Source: Ruminococcus sp. YRD2003 (GTDB lineage Bacteria; Bacillota; Clostridia; Oscillospirales; Ruminococcaceae). Taken from it: 64,000 bases of DNA. Positions 27,367 through 35,479 of the stretch are shown one piece after another. The position numbers were made by a program, and so were the translations under genes. Where the stretch lies: assembly GCA_900109435.1 (NCBI GenBank), contig FNZT01000007.1, positions 62,001 through 126,000 on the forward strand, read 5' to 3'. The notes beneath the pieces were generated by a model. That model made no database searches. It saw only the letters and a list, made by a program, of their open reading frames with translations, and was not told the DNA's origin. Within the stretch, counting starts at the first letter, position 1; every line of letters starts with the position of its first letter.

Positions 27367-30162
27367 TTACTCATCCTCTTCTTCGGCATCTTCCCCTTCG
27401 CCTGTGCCGAGGACGATCTCGTTACGAAGGTCGAGGTCATAATAGACCTCGTCTGCCTTGAACATATGCGAACGAAGCTCGCCCATATCCATTGTTCCCA
27501 TTTTATAGTAAGGGCACTTATAGCTGGGGGTGTACTTGGTTTTCAGAGGATAGTTACCGAAGGTAACGATGATAGCGTTACCTGTAGATTCTTTGTTGTT
27601 GAGCATTTGCAGCTCACTCGGGTATATGAGCGGGCGCACCTGCGTCTGCGCGGAGAGGTTGATATCGCCCTCCTTGCTTCCGATGCCCGCTGATGTACTC
27701 GTCGTGCGGACTGTCATATTACCGCAGAGCTTCGAGAACTCTTCGCAGGTACCGATATCGTTTGAACCGATGAACATCTTCATACCGCAGTTAGACTTAA
27801 CGATATCCGCGACCTCGTTGCCGTAGACATTCGACAGCTGCGAGTATGACTGTACGACCATGTTGAACCATATCTTACGTGAACGTCCAACGGTTATCAT
27901 CTTGTCGAATTTTTCGATCTTGGGCATATTACCGAACTCATCGAGAATGAAGTATACGTTTCGCGGGAGGGACAAGTCCTCACGCGAAGACGCAACCTTG
28001 ATGAGCGCTTTGTACATACAGAGGATGAACACAGCCGCAAGTCCGTGACGGGTATCCTTTTCATCTGGTATCTTCATGAACAGAGCTGTCGGATGCTCGG
28101 CAAAGCCTGCCGCGTCAACATCCGTTGCACTGGTCAGACCGCAGAGACCGCGGTCATTGAACATATTGAGCTTGTCGAACGTGATCGACATATACGACGA
28201 AAGCGTCGTATCCGCTGCTGACATAACCTGACGCGAAAGGGTATATGCCTGTGAGAGCTTGCTTCTGCCGTTGAAGTAGTCCTTCAGCGTAGCGAACTCG
28301 TTCTCACTGTTTGTAAGAGCCTTGTTGATGTTAAAGAAGTTGAATTTCTCCTTTGTCATGCCGAGGCGCGGGTCTTCGGAGTCCTCCAGCATAGCGAGGC
28401 AGGTGGACATTATTATCGAACGCGCACCCTTCTCCCAGACGGGGTCCTTCTCGTTCTCGACAGGGCATATAACGGAGACGAGGTCGTTGAGGTCCTCGTA
28501 CATCTCATCGTATATCTGCTGACGCTTGACTGAAACATCGTCCACACAATGGCTTATGTCGGCATACGCATTGCCGCGCCACTCAGCCCAGAGCGCCCCC
28601 TCCTCCGCGGGACCGTCCATCTGCTTGAGGTCGGGGTAATCCGCCATATTGTCGCGGTGAGCGATTATGCCCTTTCCCGCGCTTGCATATTCCTGATACA
28701 TATCCCAGATATCGCCGAGGGGATTCCAGCGGCTTGAAGAATAGGTATCACGGAGGTCGAGCAGGAGCACCTTATAACCGCGATCTACGAGGAACTGCGA
28801 ATGCAGTGAGAAAAGCTCGCCCTTATCTTCTATCGCTTTCGCCTGCTCCTTAGCGCCCGAAAGATACTTCTCTCTCTCCCTGACGTCGCCCTTGTAGTGG
28901 AGCTTTGACGGGAAAAAGGATGTAGCGTTCGTCAGCTGTATAGGCGAACCATAGGCATACGGAGTCTTTCCGCCCAGCTTCTGGGTCAGAGCGGTGGTAT
29001 CAAGCATGATATTTGCCGATATGTGCTTGCTCTTGACAACACCGTCAATATCTCTTTCCATATCGGAGAATATATCCTGATTCGGAGGTATCTGTACACC
29101 GACCTTGCCTTCATCATCAACAGTAACGCAATCGGAAACGATACCGAAATCGACCTTCATGTGGTTTTCCTTGCGGGGCTCATACATCGGGACATTAATG
29201 TCCTCCAGCCATGTCACCGCAAGACCGCTCGCCTTGTTGAAATGCAGATTTCCCAATTCGTCATAAACGATCTCGTCTTCGATGCATTCGCTGACAACAC
29301 TGTCTATAGAGACCAGATCATCGGTGGGGTCATGCAGTGAATCCTGTACCATGAGCATACCCGTCATGGGGTCGATTCCGGTAACGGTAATGGTGTGGTT
29401 GACGATAGTCAGGGCTACGGGAGAATGATGCACTAAAATAGCATCACAAATCTGCTCCTGAAGTTTCTGAGCTGTCTTAGCCTTTATCTCGTCGGTAATT
29501 ATCTTCTTCTGCTCTGGAGTAGCAGGGATCTGCTTGCCTTGCTCATTAAAAAAGACGAATGCATCGGGATCCATGGGATTGAAGAACAAAGTCTTCATCG
29601 AAGTATTCGGCAGCAGATCCGTAACTATGTCAGCATTGTTTTCCATAGCTACGGAAGTATCGGCATTTCTCTCATACATAGACTGTATGGATGCGAGCGA
29701 CTTGCCGTTATTAGCCTTATAATCGGGTCTCCAGCCACGTATCTGCTCCTGCGTCAGGTCTACGCCCCTCGACTTGAGCATCAGCGAGAGAGAACACGAC
29801 CAGCATCCGTTAAAGCTGGTTTGTTTGCCGGGATATCTCAGGTCGAGGTTCATATAATTGCCTTCCTGCTTTATCTCGGGATAATTTTTTTCCTCACCTG
29901 CTGCCAGCTTGGCCGCCTGCTTAGTCTTTTCGCGCTCAAACGCTTCCTGTGACTTGATGCGAAGATTCAGATATTCGCGCTCATCCTTGCTGAGAGAAGT
30001 AACATTATTCTTGAGGAACTCTCTGAGAACATCGAGATTACCCGTAGTGAGTATCTCCTCGTTAAGCCCTCCGTTCAAAGAAAAGATAGTATCCTTCCGG
30101 CTATTCTGATCATAGCCGGCATCAATATAATAATTAGCTTCATTTGGTTTTCTTGGCGGCAT
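27367..30162 (-). CDS. VirD4/TraG-like coupling protein with C39-type peptidase domain, Walker A apparently absent
   Basis: A 931-residue protein starting MPPRKPNEANYY, chosen for GAGGTG six bases upstream of ATG 30162. Residues ~100-330 look like a C39-type cysteine peptidase: Q114-x5-C120, H256 (NHTITVTGID) and D274 (VQDS). From ~445 it matches TraG/VirD4: KGEL, DRGYKVLLLDLRD and WNPL, with Walker B ILDEFGNMP (739-747) and VVQSYSQL after it. No GxxxxGK[S/T] occurs before KGEL; the only similar tetrapeptide is GGKT near 397. No N-terminal membrane helices are seen either. It is the first gene of the type IV-like string, driven by the GCACCC/GGGTAT motif. It may act as a substrate receptor or processing factor and may not hydrolyse ATP. 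Confidence 0.82.
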   Translation of the reverse strand: MPPRKPNEANYYIDAGYDQNSRKDTIFSLNGGLNEEILTTGNLDVLREFLKNNVTSLSKDEREYLNLRIKSQEAFEREKTKQAAKLAAGEEKNYPEIKQEGNYMNLDLRYPGKQTSFNGCWSCSLSLMLKSRGVDLTQEQIRGWRPDYKANNGKSLASIQSMYERNADTSVAMENNADIVTDLLPNTSMKTLFFNPMDPDAFVFFNEQGKQIPATPEQKKIITDEIKAKTAQKLQEQICDAILVHHSPVALTIVNHTITVTGIDPMTGMLMVQDSLHDPTDDLVSIDSVVSECIEDEIVYDELGNLHFNKASGLAVTWLEDINVPMYEPRKENHMKVDFGIVSDCVTVDDEGKVGVQIPPNQDIFSDMERDIDGVVKSKHISANIMLDTTALTQKLGGKTPYAYGSPIQLTNATSFFPSKLHYKGDVREREKYLSGAKEQAKAIEDKGELFSLHSQFLVDRGYKVLLLDLRDTYSSSRWNPLGDIWDMYQEYASAGKGIIAHRDNMADYPDLKQMDGPAEEGALWAEWRGNAYADISHCVDDVSVKRQQIYDEMYEDLNDLVSVICPVENEKDPVWEKGARSIIMSTCLAMLEDSEDPRLGMTKEKFNFFNINKALTNSENEFATLKDYFNGRSKLSQAYTLSRQVMSAADTTLSSYMSITFDKLNMFNDRGLCGLTSATDVDAAGFAEHPTALFMKIPDEKDTRHGLAAVFILCMYKALIKVASSREDLSLPRNVYFILDEFGNMPKIEKFDKMITVGRSRKIWFNMVVQSYSQLSNVYGNEVADIVKSNCGMKMFIGSNDIGTCEEFSKLCGNMTVRTTSTSAGIGSKEGDINLSAQTQVRPLIYPSELQMLNNKESTGNAIIVTFGNYPLKTKYTPSYKCPYYKMGTMDMGELRSHMFKADEVYYDLDLRNEIVLGTGEGEDAEEEDE

Positions 30163-30204
30163 GATAAACACCTCTTTCGCTTGATTTGCAACAGCCTTCT
30201 GACA

Positions 30205-30234
30205 ATAATACCCGCAAAAACAAAAAACGGGTGC
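30205..30234 (-). promoter_or_regulatory. GCACCC-N15-GGGTAT promoter-like motif of the type IV-like operon
   Basis: On the minus strand GCACCC (30234-30229) and GGGTATTATTG (starting at 30213) are separated by 15 bases, about 40 bases upstream of ATG 30162. It is the same bipartite pattern as at 597-632, 704-739 and 30252-30284. Confidence 0.6.
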
Positions 30235-30251
30235 GCATTATCTGCTTTTTT

Positions 30252-30284
30252 GCACCCGATCGCTTATAGAAGGGGTATATATAA
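30252..30284 (+). promoter_or_regulatory. GCACCC-N15-GGGTAT promoter-like motif
   Basis: GCACCC (30252-30257) and GGGTATATATAA (30273-30284) have a 15-base spacer and lie upstream of the gene at 30366. A T run precedes GCACCC, as at 691-703. It is divergent to the motif at 30205-30234. Confidence 0.6.
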
Positions 30285-30365
30285 CAGACGGGTCCTCAAA
30301 GACAGCTGACGACCGGGAAATTTTAGTTGTTTAACAGACAATGTCAGAGAAAGGAAGAATATATC

Positions 30366-31679
30366 ATGCCTAAAAAGAACAATCAAGCTAAGGAACAGCC
30401 GAAAAAACAAGATGCCAACGCAAATCAGAACGCTCAGCCCGAAGCTGAAAATAAAACGAACGCTCCTGATCCTTCCAAAATCATAGTCATCCCCCCAAAT
30501 GCAGACAGCGCTGATAAGAAATTAAAACTTTCGGAGTATGAAAAGGATAAGTTTGAATATGACAAGCAGAAAATGCAGAAACAACAGATGAAAGCCAAGA
30601 AAAAGGAGATAATAAAGCAGAAAAACGATGTAGAAAACATAAAGAAACAAATGAAGGAAGGCGGCTACAACGATAAGGAAATAGCCGCAGAAATAAAAAG
30701 AAAGACCCAAAAGATCACACTCGGATTAAACAACGATACCTTGACGCTCATCAATGATTGTTTCAAAAAGGCAGCAACAGACTATGGATACCTAAAACCG
30801 AAGCCCGAGCACAAGCCTATTCTCGAGGGCATCTGCAATTCGATCAATGCCGTCAAAAACAGTTACAATAAGCTCCTTGACGTCGAGAAGGAGCGTGCTC
30901 AGATCAGGCAATCGGGAAAAAAAATCGATTTAAAGAAGAAAGTAGAGCTTGAGCAGAAATACAAAAGAGTTTTCTTCGACATGAAACGAAGCACGAAACT
31001 TGCCTCTGAAACAATGAAGCAATTTGTCAGCATGGACATTAACAGACCGCACGGCGAGAATAACACCACGCCTGAAATGGATGATGAACGAGCTTTCATG
31101 GATTCGGCAACACAGTATTTGAATGTAGTCCGCGGATTTTCATCAGTACGCGAGAATAAGTTAAAAGAAGAGCGCGAAGCGCAGATGAAAAAACTCCCGC
31201 CGCAAGCACAGGAAGTTCAGCTTTATCTTGAAGCTAAAGACGCCATTTATTCCACGTCGCAGGAACTCTCGAACGGACTTCTCACCTTCCGCGGCAAACC
31301 GCAATACACTCAGGTATGCAGAGCTGTTTCGGCAGTGGCAAACTCATATAAAGACATGATAGAAGCCGAAAAGAAGTATGAGAAAAACAATAACGGCAAG
31401 ACCCGCAGCGAGTATGAAAAAGCTCTCCGAGCCATGCAGAAACAGGTAAATGATGCCAAACGCGCTGCCGCGGGATACAACGAATACAAGAAAGCCACCG
31501 GCAACTGGGGCGCCCATGCGAGCAAGAATGCGAGCAAGCGCATCAACGCAGTCGCAAAGGTAGATTTACTTGCCGAGAATGTCAGCGCCCTTATTAACAC
31601 GAAGCTGAATCAACTGAAAAAAATCAAAGAGCAAGGTCAGCCCCACAAAGACGCTGTTAAGGGAAAAAGCATAAAATAA
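30366..31679 (+). CDS. hypothetical Lys-rich protein divergent from the type IV-like operon
   Basis: A 437-residue, very basic and highly charged protein starting MPKKNNQAKEQ. The start at 30366 has AAAGGA upstream; an earlier in-frame ATG at 30327 lacks a ribosome site. The N-terminus is disordered (Gln, Asn, Lys), followed by mostly helical, coiled-coil-like sequence. Two similar segments each contain a helix pattern KxxLxxICNSINAVKNSYNKL / YTQVCRAVSAVANSYKDM, so an internal duplication is likely. No signal peptide or known domain is present. It shares the promoter motif with the VirD4-like gene and with the charged genes at 560 and 784. It is a candidate substrate or cytoplasmic factor, by context only. 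Confidence 0.78.
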   Translation: MPKKNNQAKEQPKKQDANANQNAQPEAENKTNAPDPSKIIVIPPNADSADKKLKLSEYEKDKFEYDKQKMQKQQMKAKKKEIIKQKNDVENIKKQMKEGGYNDKEIAAEIKRKTQKITLGLNNDTLTLINDCFKKAATDYGYLKPKPEHKPILEGICNSINAVKNSYNKLLDVEKERAQIRQSGKKIDLKKKVELEQKYKRVFFDMKRSTKLASETMKQFVSMDINRPHGENNTTPEMDDERAFMDSATQYLNVVRGFSSVRENKLKEEREAQMKKLPPQAQEVQLYLEAKDAIYSTSQELSNGLLTFRGKPQYTQVCRAVSAVANSYKDMIEAEKKYEKNNNGKTRSEYEKALRAMQKQVNDAKRAAAGYNEYKKATGNWGAHASKNASKRINAVAKVDLLAENVSALINTKLNQLKKIKEQGQPHKDAVKGKSIK

Positions 31680-31707
31680 TAAATCAGCACCAAAGGCGAG
31701 CCGCTCC

Positions 31708-31853
31708 AAAAGGGACTGTTGGATAGGGCTGTATTCATACAGAAGCAATACGGAGTATTTATTTGGGGAGAACCTTTCTTCAGAAAGGTTTCCTCCGATA
31801 AATGTCCCGTAATACTTCCGTATAGGTACAGCCCTTATCCAACAGTCCCTTTT
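31708..31853. terminator. bidirectional terminator-like stem split by a repeat element
   Basis: AAAAGGGACTGTTGGAT (31708-31724) pairs perfectly over 17 bases with 31837-31853, with A and T runs at the outer ends. It separates convergent genes ending at 31679 and 31864. Its loop contains repeat copy 3. Confidence 0.7.
31725..31836 (-). repeat. palindromic repeat element copy 3, internally deleted
   Basis: A 112-base version of the element. The right 41 bases are identical to the right end of copy 2. The left end also matches copy 2, but about 180 central bases including the CCCCTATGGGG core are missing. Its terminal repeats (AGGGCTGTA...) match at about 23 of 29 positions. A single AACCTTTC..GAAAGGTT hairpin remains in the middle. 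Confidence 0.75.
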
Positions 31854-31863
31854 TGAGCATGGA

Positions 31864-33741
31864 TCATTGAATATGTCTGCGCTTGGCGAGTTTTTCCGCA
31901 TACATATCGGCGTCGGTCTCCTTCACGAGGAACTCAAAGTCGGTATTCTGCGTAGAATCGGTAGTATAAATGCCCATACTCGCTGATATGATGTAAGGTT
32001 TCCCTGCCTTTGCGTTGTACTCGGTCAATCTGGAGTTGATACCCTGCTTTATCTGCTCGGGTGCGCACTCGCCCGTAATTACGGCAAGCATCTCATCTCC
32101 TCCGAAGCGCACGCATATCGCCCCCTCGGGGACTGAATCACGCAGAGCCTCCGCAACGGTGCGAATGGCATTATCCCCCGCACCGTGTCCGTAGTTGTCG
32201 TTGATATATTTGAGTCCGTCCAGATCGACGAGGATAACGATTATCGGTACCTTTTCGCCGCCTATATCGCGTTTGCGCCTGTCGAACTCGTTGTTGAAGC
32301 TGAGGCGGTTATACAGTCCTGTCAGCGAGTCATACTTATACATTTTCTCGATTCGAGCAGTCAGGTATAGCTGATATTTCAGGTTGACGAATCCGCCGAG
32401 TCCGCTTCCGATAGTGTTGACTATCTGCGGTATCTTGCAGAAATCGACGATATCGTAGTCTCTGAAATGGAAGCATACGTATCCGAGCGGCACGTTCATA
32501 TACGAGATGACATTGAATATCAGAGGATTACCGCCCTCCAGCACCTTGTCGAGGTTAGGGATTATATCACTGCGCCTGAATGGTATCTGACGGAAATTAT
32601 CAACATCGCTGTCAAAGAAGACGAACATTTCGTCCGCAAAATCCATACGCTTGCTTTTCGTGAAGTAATTCATTTTGCAGTCAATGCAGTCCTTATTGAT
32701 GATACAGGTCATATCCCTGATAGTATCGGTGAACATCTTGCAGGCACAATCAATGATATCCGTACAGCTCTGCATACTCTCGGCGACAGCCGCAAGTATC
32801 ATATTATCGTCCTGATAGCGGTAGAAACGGTCGTTAAAGCTTCTCAGGATGCCGTTGCGAAGAACATCATCCACCTTATCGCAGCCGCAGGAATTATGTA
32901 TCACGAGCACAGGTTCAACGAGATAGGAGCCTGTAGTCACGCCGTCCTCGTATATACCTCTGACAGCCTCGAGAAGCTTCGGGACAGCCGCCGCAGGTCC
33001 GCAGTAGCTCGATGTCATGCGCGGGATAGAGAGATTTATCTCGTCTATGCCGTCAAAGCCTGTGACGATGATATCCTCGGGGACCTTGTAGCCGTGTTCA
33101 AACAGCACAGCGCTGACATTTATCGCCATGATATCATTAGCACAGATAACGGCGTCGGGGATATCCCCCTTTGCGAGCAGTGCCTCCATAGCATTGCGTG
33201 CAGGCTTAGCCCAGAAGTTACCGTAGCTCACCATATCCTTAGTGAACTTTATCCCGTTCTCCTCGATGACTTTTTTGAAGACCTCCATGCGCTCGTCGGA
33301 GAAGATATTGTCCTTGAAGCCGCCCATGAAATGCGGCTTTTTAGCGCCGTGGAACTCTATGACATGGCGCACGACCTCCTCGAAGCCCTTCTTATAGTTA
33401 AAACATATATTTACGCAGTCATCACGCGTACCGTCGACCATAATAACGGGTACATCATGCTGCTTAGCCGATCTGATGATCTTGTCGGTAATGGTCTGGT
33501 TCTTGATTCTCTCATACATGATAATGACAACGTCGGTGATATTGAAGTCAATGAGGCCGAAAACAGCTGATTCGGCACGGATATTATCATCGCTCCAGTA
33601 AAGGTCGGTATTGACGTTGTATATGAAGAGGAGCGAATCGAGCTTCTTCAGTCCATCATTAAGCTGCATGATGAACCTGATATTATCTACATCGTTCAGC
33701 CTTGAGGTACAGAGCGCAACCACCTTGCGTCCGTTCAGCAT
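31864..33741 (-). CDS. LacI-type periplasmic-binding-like sensor fused to GGDEF domain
   Basis: A 625-residue soluble protein. Residues ~1-290 resemble the ligand-binding half of LacI/GalR regulators (PDAVICANDIMAINVSAVL, IIVTGFDGIDEINL) but lack the DNA-binding helix-turn-helix. A linker domain of about 150 residues follows, then a diguanylate cyclase domain with VRFGGDEML near 547 and LVDLDGLKYINDNYGH upstream. The signature is GGDEM and not GGDEF; the catalytic Glu is kept, and no RxxD inhibitory site is seen. Sugar-sensing control of c-di-GMP is the likely role. The ATG at 33741 has AGGTG upstream; GTG 33750 is rejected because it overlaps that site. Confidence 0.88.
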   Translation of the reverse strand: MLNGRKVVALCTSRLNDVDNIRFIMQLNDGLKKLDSLLFIYNVNTDLYWSDDNIRAESAVFGLIDFNITDVVIIMYERIKNQTITDKIIRSAKQHDVPVIMVDGTRDDCVNICFNYKKGFEEVVRHVIEFHGAKKPHFMGGFKDNIFSDERMEVFKKVIEENGIKFTKDMVSYGNFWAKPARNAMEALLAKGDIPDAVICANDIMAINVSAVLFEHGYKVPEDIIVTGFDGIDEINLSIPRMTSSYCGPAAAVPKLLEAVRGIYEDGVTTGSYLVEPVLVIHNSCGCDKVDDVLRNGILRSFNDRFYRYQDDNMILAAVAESMQSCTDIIDCACKMFTDTIRDMTCIINKDCIDCKMNYFTKSKRMDFADEMFVFFDSDVDNFRQIPFRRSDIIPNLDKVLEGGNPLIFNVISYMNVPLGYVCFHFRDYDIVDFCKIPQIVNTIGSGLGGFVNLKYQLYLTARIEKMYKYDSLTGLYNRLSFNNEFDRRKRDIGGEKVPIIVILVDLDGLKYINDNYGHGAGDNAIRTVAEALRDSVPEGAICVRFGGDEMLAVITGECAPEQIKQGINSRLTEYNAKAGKPYIISASMGIYTTDSTQNTDFEFLVKETDADMYAEKLAKRRHIQ

Positions 33742-33814
33742 TCGTTTCACCTACTTTTGCAGTAAAAATACGTTCCGCGGACATGGAAAAGCACCGTCGG
33801 AACTATCTAATAGT

Positions 33815-33843
33815 ATTATATCACTATTTTACAGCGAATTCAA
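33815..33843 (-). promoter_or_regulatory. sigma-A promoter of the GGDEF gene
   Basis: On the minus strand TTGAAT (33843-33838), a 17-base spacer and TATAAT (33820-33815). It lies about 75 bases ahead of the start at 33741. Confidence 0.7.
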
Positions 33844-33947
33844 TCTAAAAATCAGTTACAAATTGACAATAAAGGTAAATTTTCTGTGAGCATTGACAGA
33901 CTGAAAACACATTCCCGTTAACCTGCTATAACATTTTTCGATACCTA

Positions 33948-33976
33948 TTGACAAATTCCTATCGGTGTAGTATAAT
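33948..33976 (+). promoter_or_regulatory. sigma-A promoter of metK
   Basis: Perfect TTGACA (33948-33953), 17-base spacer and perfect TATAAT (33971-33976), ending about 8 bases before the SAM-I aptamer. Confidence 0.9.
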
Positions 33977-33983
33977 TAGTTCA

Positions 33984-34081
33984 TACCTTATCAAGAGCGG
34001 CGGAGGAAACAGGTCCTGTGAAGCCCGGCAACCTGATATTCAAGGTGCTAAATCCTGCGGTATATACCGAAAGATGAGGAG
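33984..34081 (+). promoter_or_regulatory. SAM-I (S-box) riboswitch aptamer
   Basis: It carries the S-box signatures CTTATCAAGAG, GGCGGAGG, the GAAGCCCGGCAACCT core, GGTGCTAAATCC and the closing AAAGATGAGG. These fit a P1 stem (CCTTATC with GATGAGG) around three internal helices. It sits in the metK leader. S-adenosylmethionine binding is expected to favour the terminator at 34102-34130 and shut off SAM synthesis. Together with promoters it explains the 420-base gap between 33741 and 34162. Confidence 0.95.
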
Positions 34082-34101
34082 CAATGAACAAGGTTCAGCA
34101 C

Positions 34102-34130
34102 GCGCGTCTTTTGGGGCGCGCTTTCTTTTT
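34102..34130 (+). terminator. riboswitch-controlled terminator
   Basis: A GCGCGTC/GGCGCGC-type stem is followed by TTTCTTTTT, downstream of the SAM-I aptamer and upstream of the metK ribosome site. Confidence 0.85.
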
Positions 34131-34161
34131 GGTAAGGCACAAATTTATTGGAGGTTCAAAA

Positions 34162-35346
34162 ATGAAAAAGGTTTTCTTCACTTCGGAATCTGTTACAGAG
34201 GGTCATCCCGATAAGATATGCGACCAGATATCCGACGCAGTACTTGATGCGATGCTCGAGCAGGACGCTAATTCGCGCGTTGCCTGCGAAACTGTAGTAA
34301 CAACGGGTATGGTGCTCTGCATGGGCGAGATATCCACAAAGGCAAGAGTGGATATCCCCGCGATAGCTCGTCAGGTCATCACAGATATCGGCTACGACCG
34401 CGCAAAGTACGGCTTTGACGCACACACCTGCTCGGTGCTCACATCTATCGACGAGCAGTCGCCCGACATCGCAATGGGCGTAAACGAGGCGTTCGAGTAC
34501 CGCGAGCAGAACAGCGATAACGACGGTCTCTCCAACGGCGCGGGCGACCAGGGCATCATGTTCGGCTTTGCGTGCAACGAGACTCCCGAGCTCATGCCGC
34601 TGCCGATATCCCTCGCACACAAGCTCGCTCTCCGTCTCACGGAGGTCAGAAAGGACGGCACACTGCGCTATCTCCGTCCCGACGGCAAGACACAGGTTAC
34701 CATAGAGTACCACGACAACACTCCCGTCCGCGTAGACGCAGTAGTCGTTTCCTCGCAGCACTCGGCTGATGTCTCCCTCGAGCAGGTAAGGCGCGACATT
34801 GAAGAGACCGTTATCCGCGAGGTCATCCCCGCAAACCTCATGGACGAAAACACCAAGATATTCATCAATCCTACAGGCAGATTCGTTGTCGGCGGACCAC
34901 AGGGCGACAGCGGCCTCACGGGACGCAAGATAATCGTAGATACATACGGCGGATACTCACGCCACGGCGGCGGAGCATTCAGCGGCAAGGACCCGACGAA
35001 GGTAGACCGCAGTGCAGCTTATGCAGCCCGCTATATAGCCAAGAACATCGTAGCAGCAGGTCTCGCTGACAAATGCGAGGTACAGCTTTCATACGCTATC
35101 GGCGTAGCTAAGCCCATCTCCATACTCGTTGACACATTCGGTACAGGCAAGGTCGACGAGAACAAGCTCTCGGAGGCAGTAGCGAAGGTATTCGACCTCA
35201 GACCTACAGCGATAATCAATATGCTTGACCTCAGAAAGCCGCAGTACAGACAGCTCGCGGCATACGGACACATGGGACGCGAGGACCTCGGCGTCGCTTG
35301 GGAAAAGACCGACAGAGCAGAAGCTCTCAAGGCAGCATTGCAGTAA
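34162..35346 (+). CDS. metK: S-adenosylmethionine synthase
   Basis: A 394-residue enzyme making S-adenosylmethionine from methionine and ATP. Conserved motifs are [12 protein letters not shown] at the N-terminus, [12 protein letters not shown] near 130 and [19 protein letters not shown] near 270. The length is normal for the family. The start at 34162 has TTGGAGG nine bases upstream; a longer frame from 34084 would begin inside the riboswitch terminator region and is rejected. Expression is controlled by the SAM-I riboswitch directly ahead. Confidence 0.98.
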   Translation: MKKVFFTSESVTEGHPDKICDQISDAVLDAMLEQDANSRVACETVVTTGMVLCMGEISTKARVDIPAIARQVITDIGYDRAKYGFDAHTCSVLTSIDEQSPDIAMGVNEAFEYREQNSDNDGLSNGAGDQGIMFGFACNETPELMPLPISLAHKLALRLTEVRKDGTLRYLRPDGKTQVTIEYHDNTPVRVDAVVVSSQHSADVSLEQVRRDIEETVIREVIPANLMDENTKIFINPTGRFVVGGPQGDSGLTGRKIIVDTYGGYSRHGGGAFSGKDPTKVDRSAAYAARYIAKNIVAAGLADKCEVQLSYAIGVAKPISILVDTFGTGKVDENKLSEAVAKVFDLRPTAIINMLDLRKPQYRQLAAYGHMGREDLGVAWEKTDRAEALKAALQ

Positions 35347-35401
35347 AGTCATCACCGCACAAAGCCCGTCTGACGGCTTTGCGCAGTATTCATAAAAAAT
35401 G

Positions 35402-35424
35402 AACGGACGTCTCTGACGTCCGTT
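35402..35424. terminator. bidirectional terminator between metK and AraC operon
   Basis: AACGGACGTC (35402-35411) pairs perfectly with GACGTCCGTT (35415-35424) around a 3-base loop. TTTTC follows on the plus strand and a CATTTTTT tract on the minus strand. A second, weaker stem lies at 35356-35384. This is the one convergent junction in the window without the repeat element. Confidence 0.85.
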
Positions 35425-35479
35425 TTCTTGTTGCCGAAGTCGGCGTTCCATTCATCAACGCCGCCCTGTACGATTATTC

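Noticed and set aside
10576..30162. integrative conjugative element
   Set aside because: VirB4, VirB6 and VirD4-like genes are present, but no relaxase, integrase, oriT-like site or attachment repeats were seen in the window.
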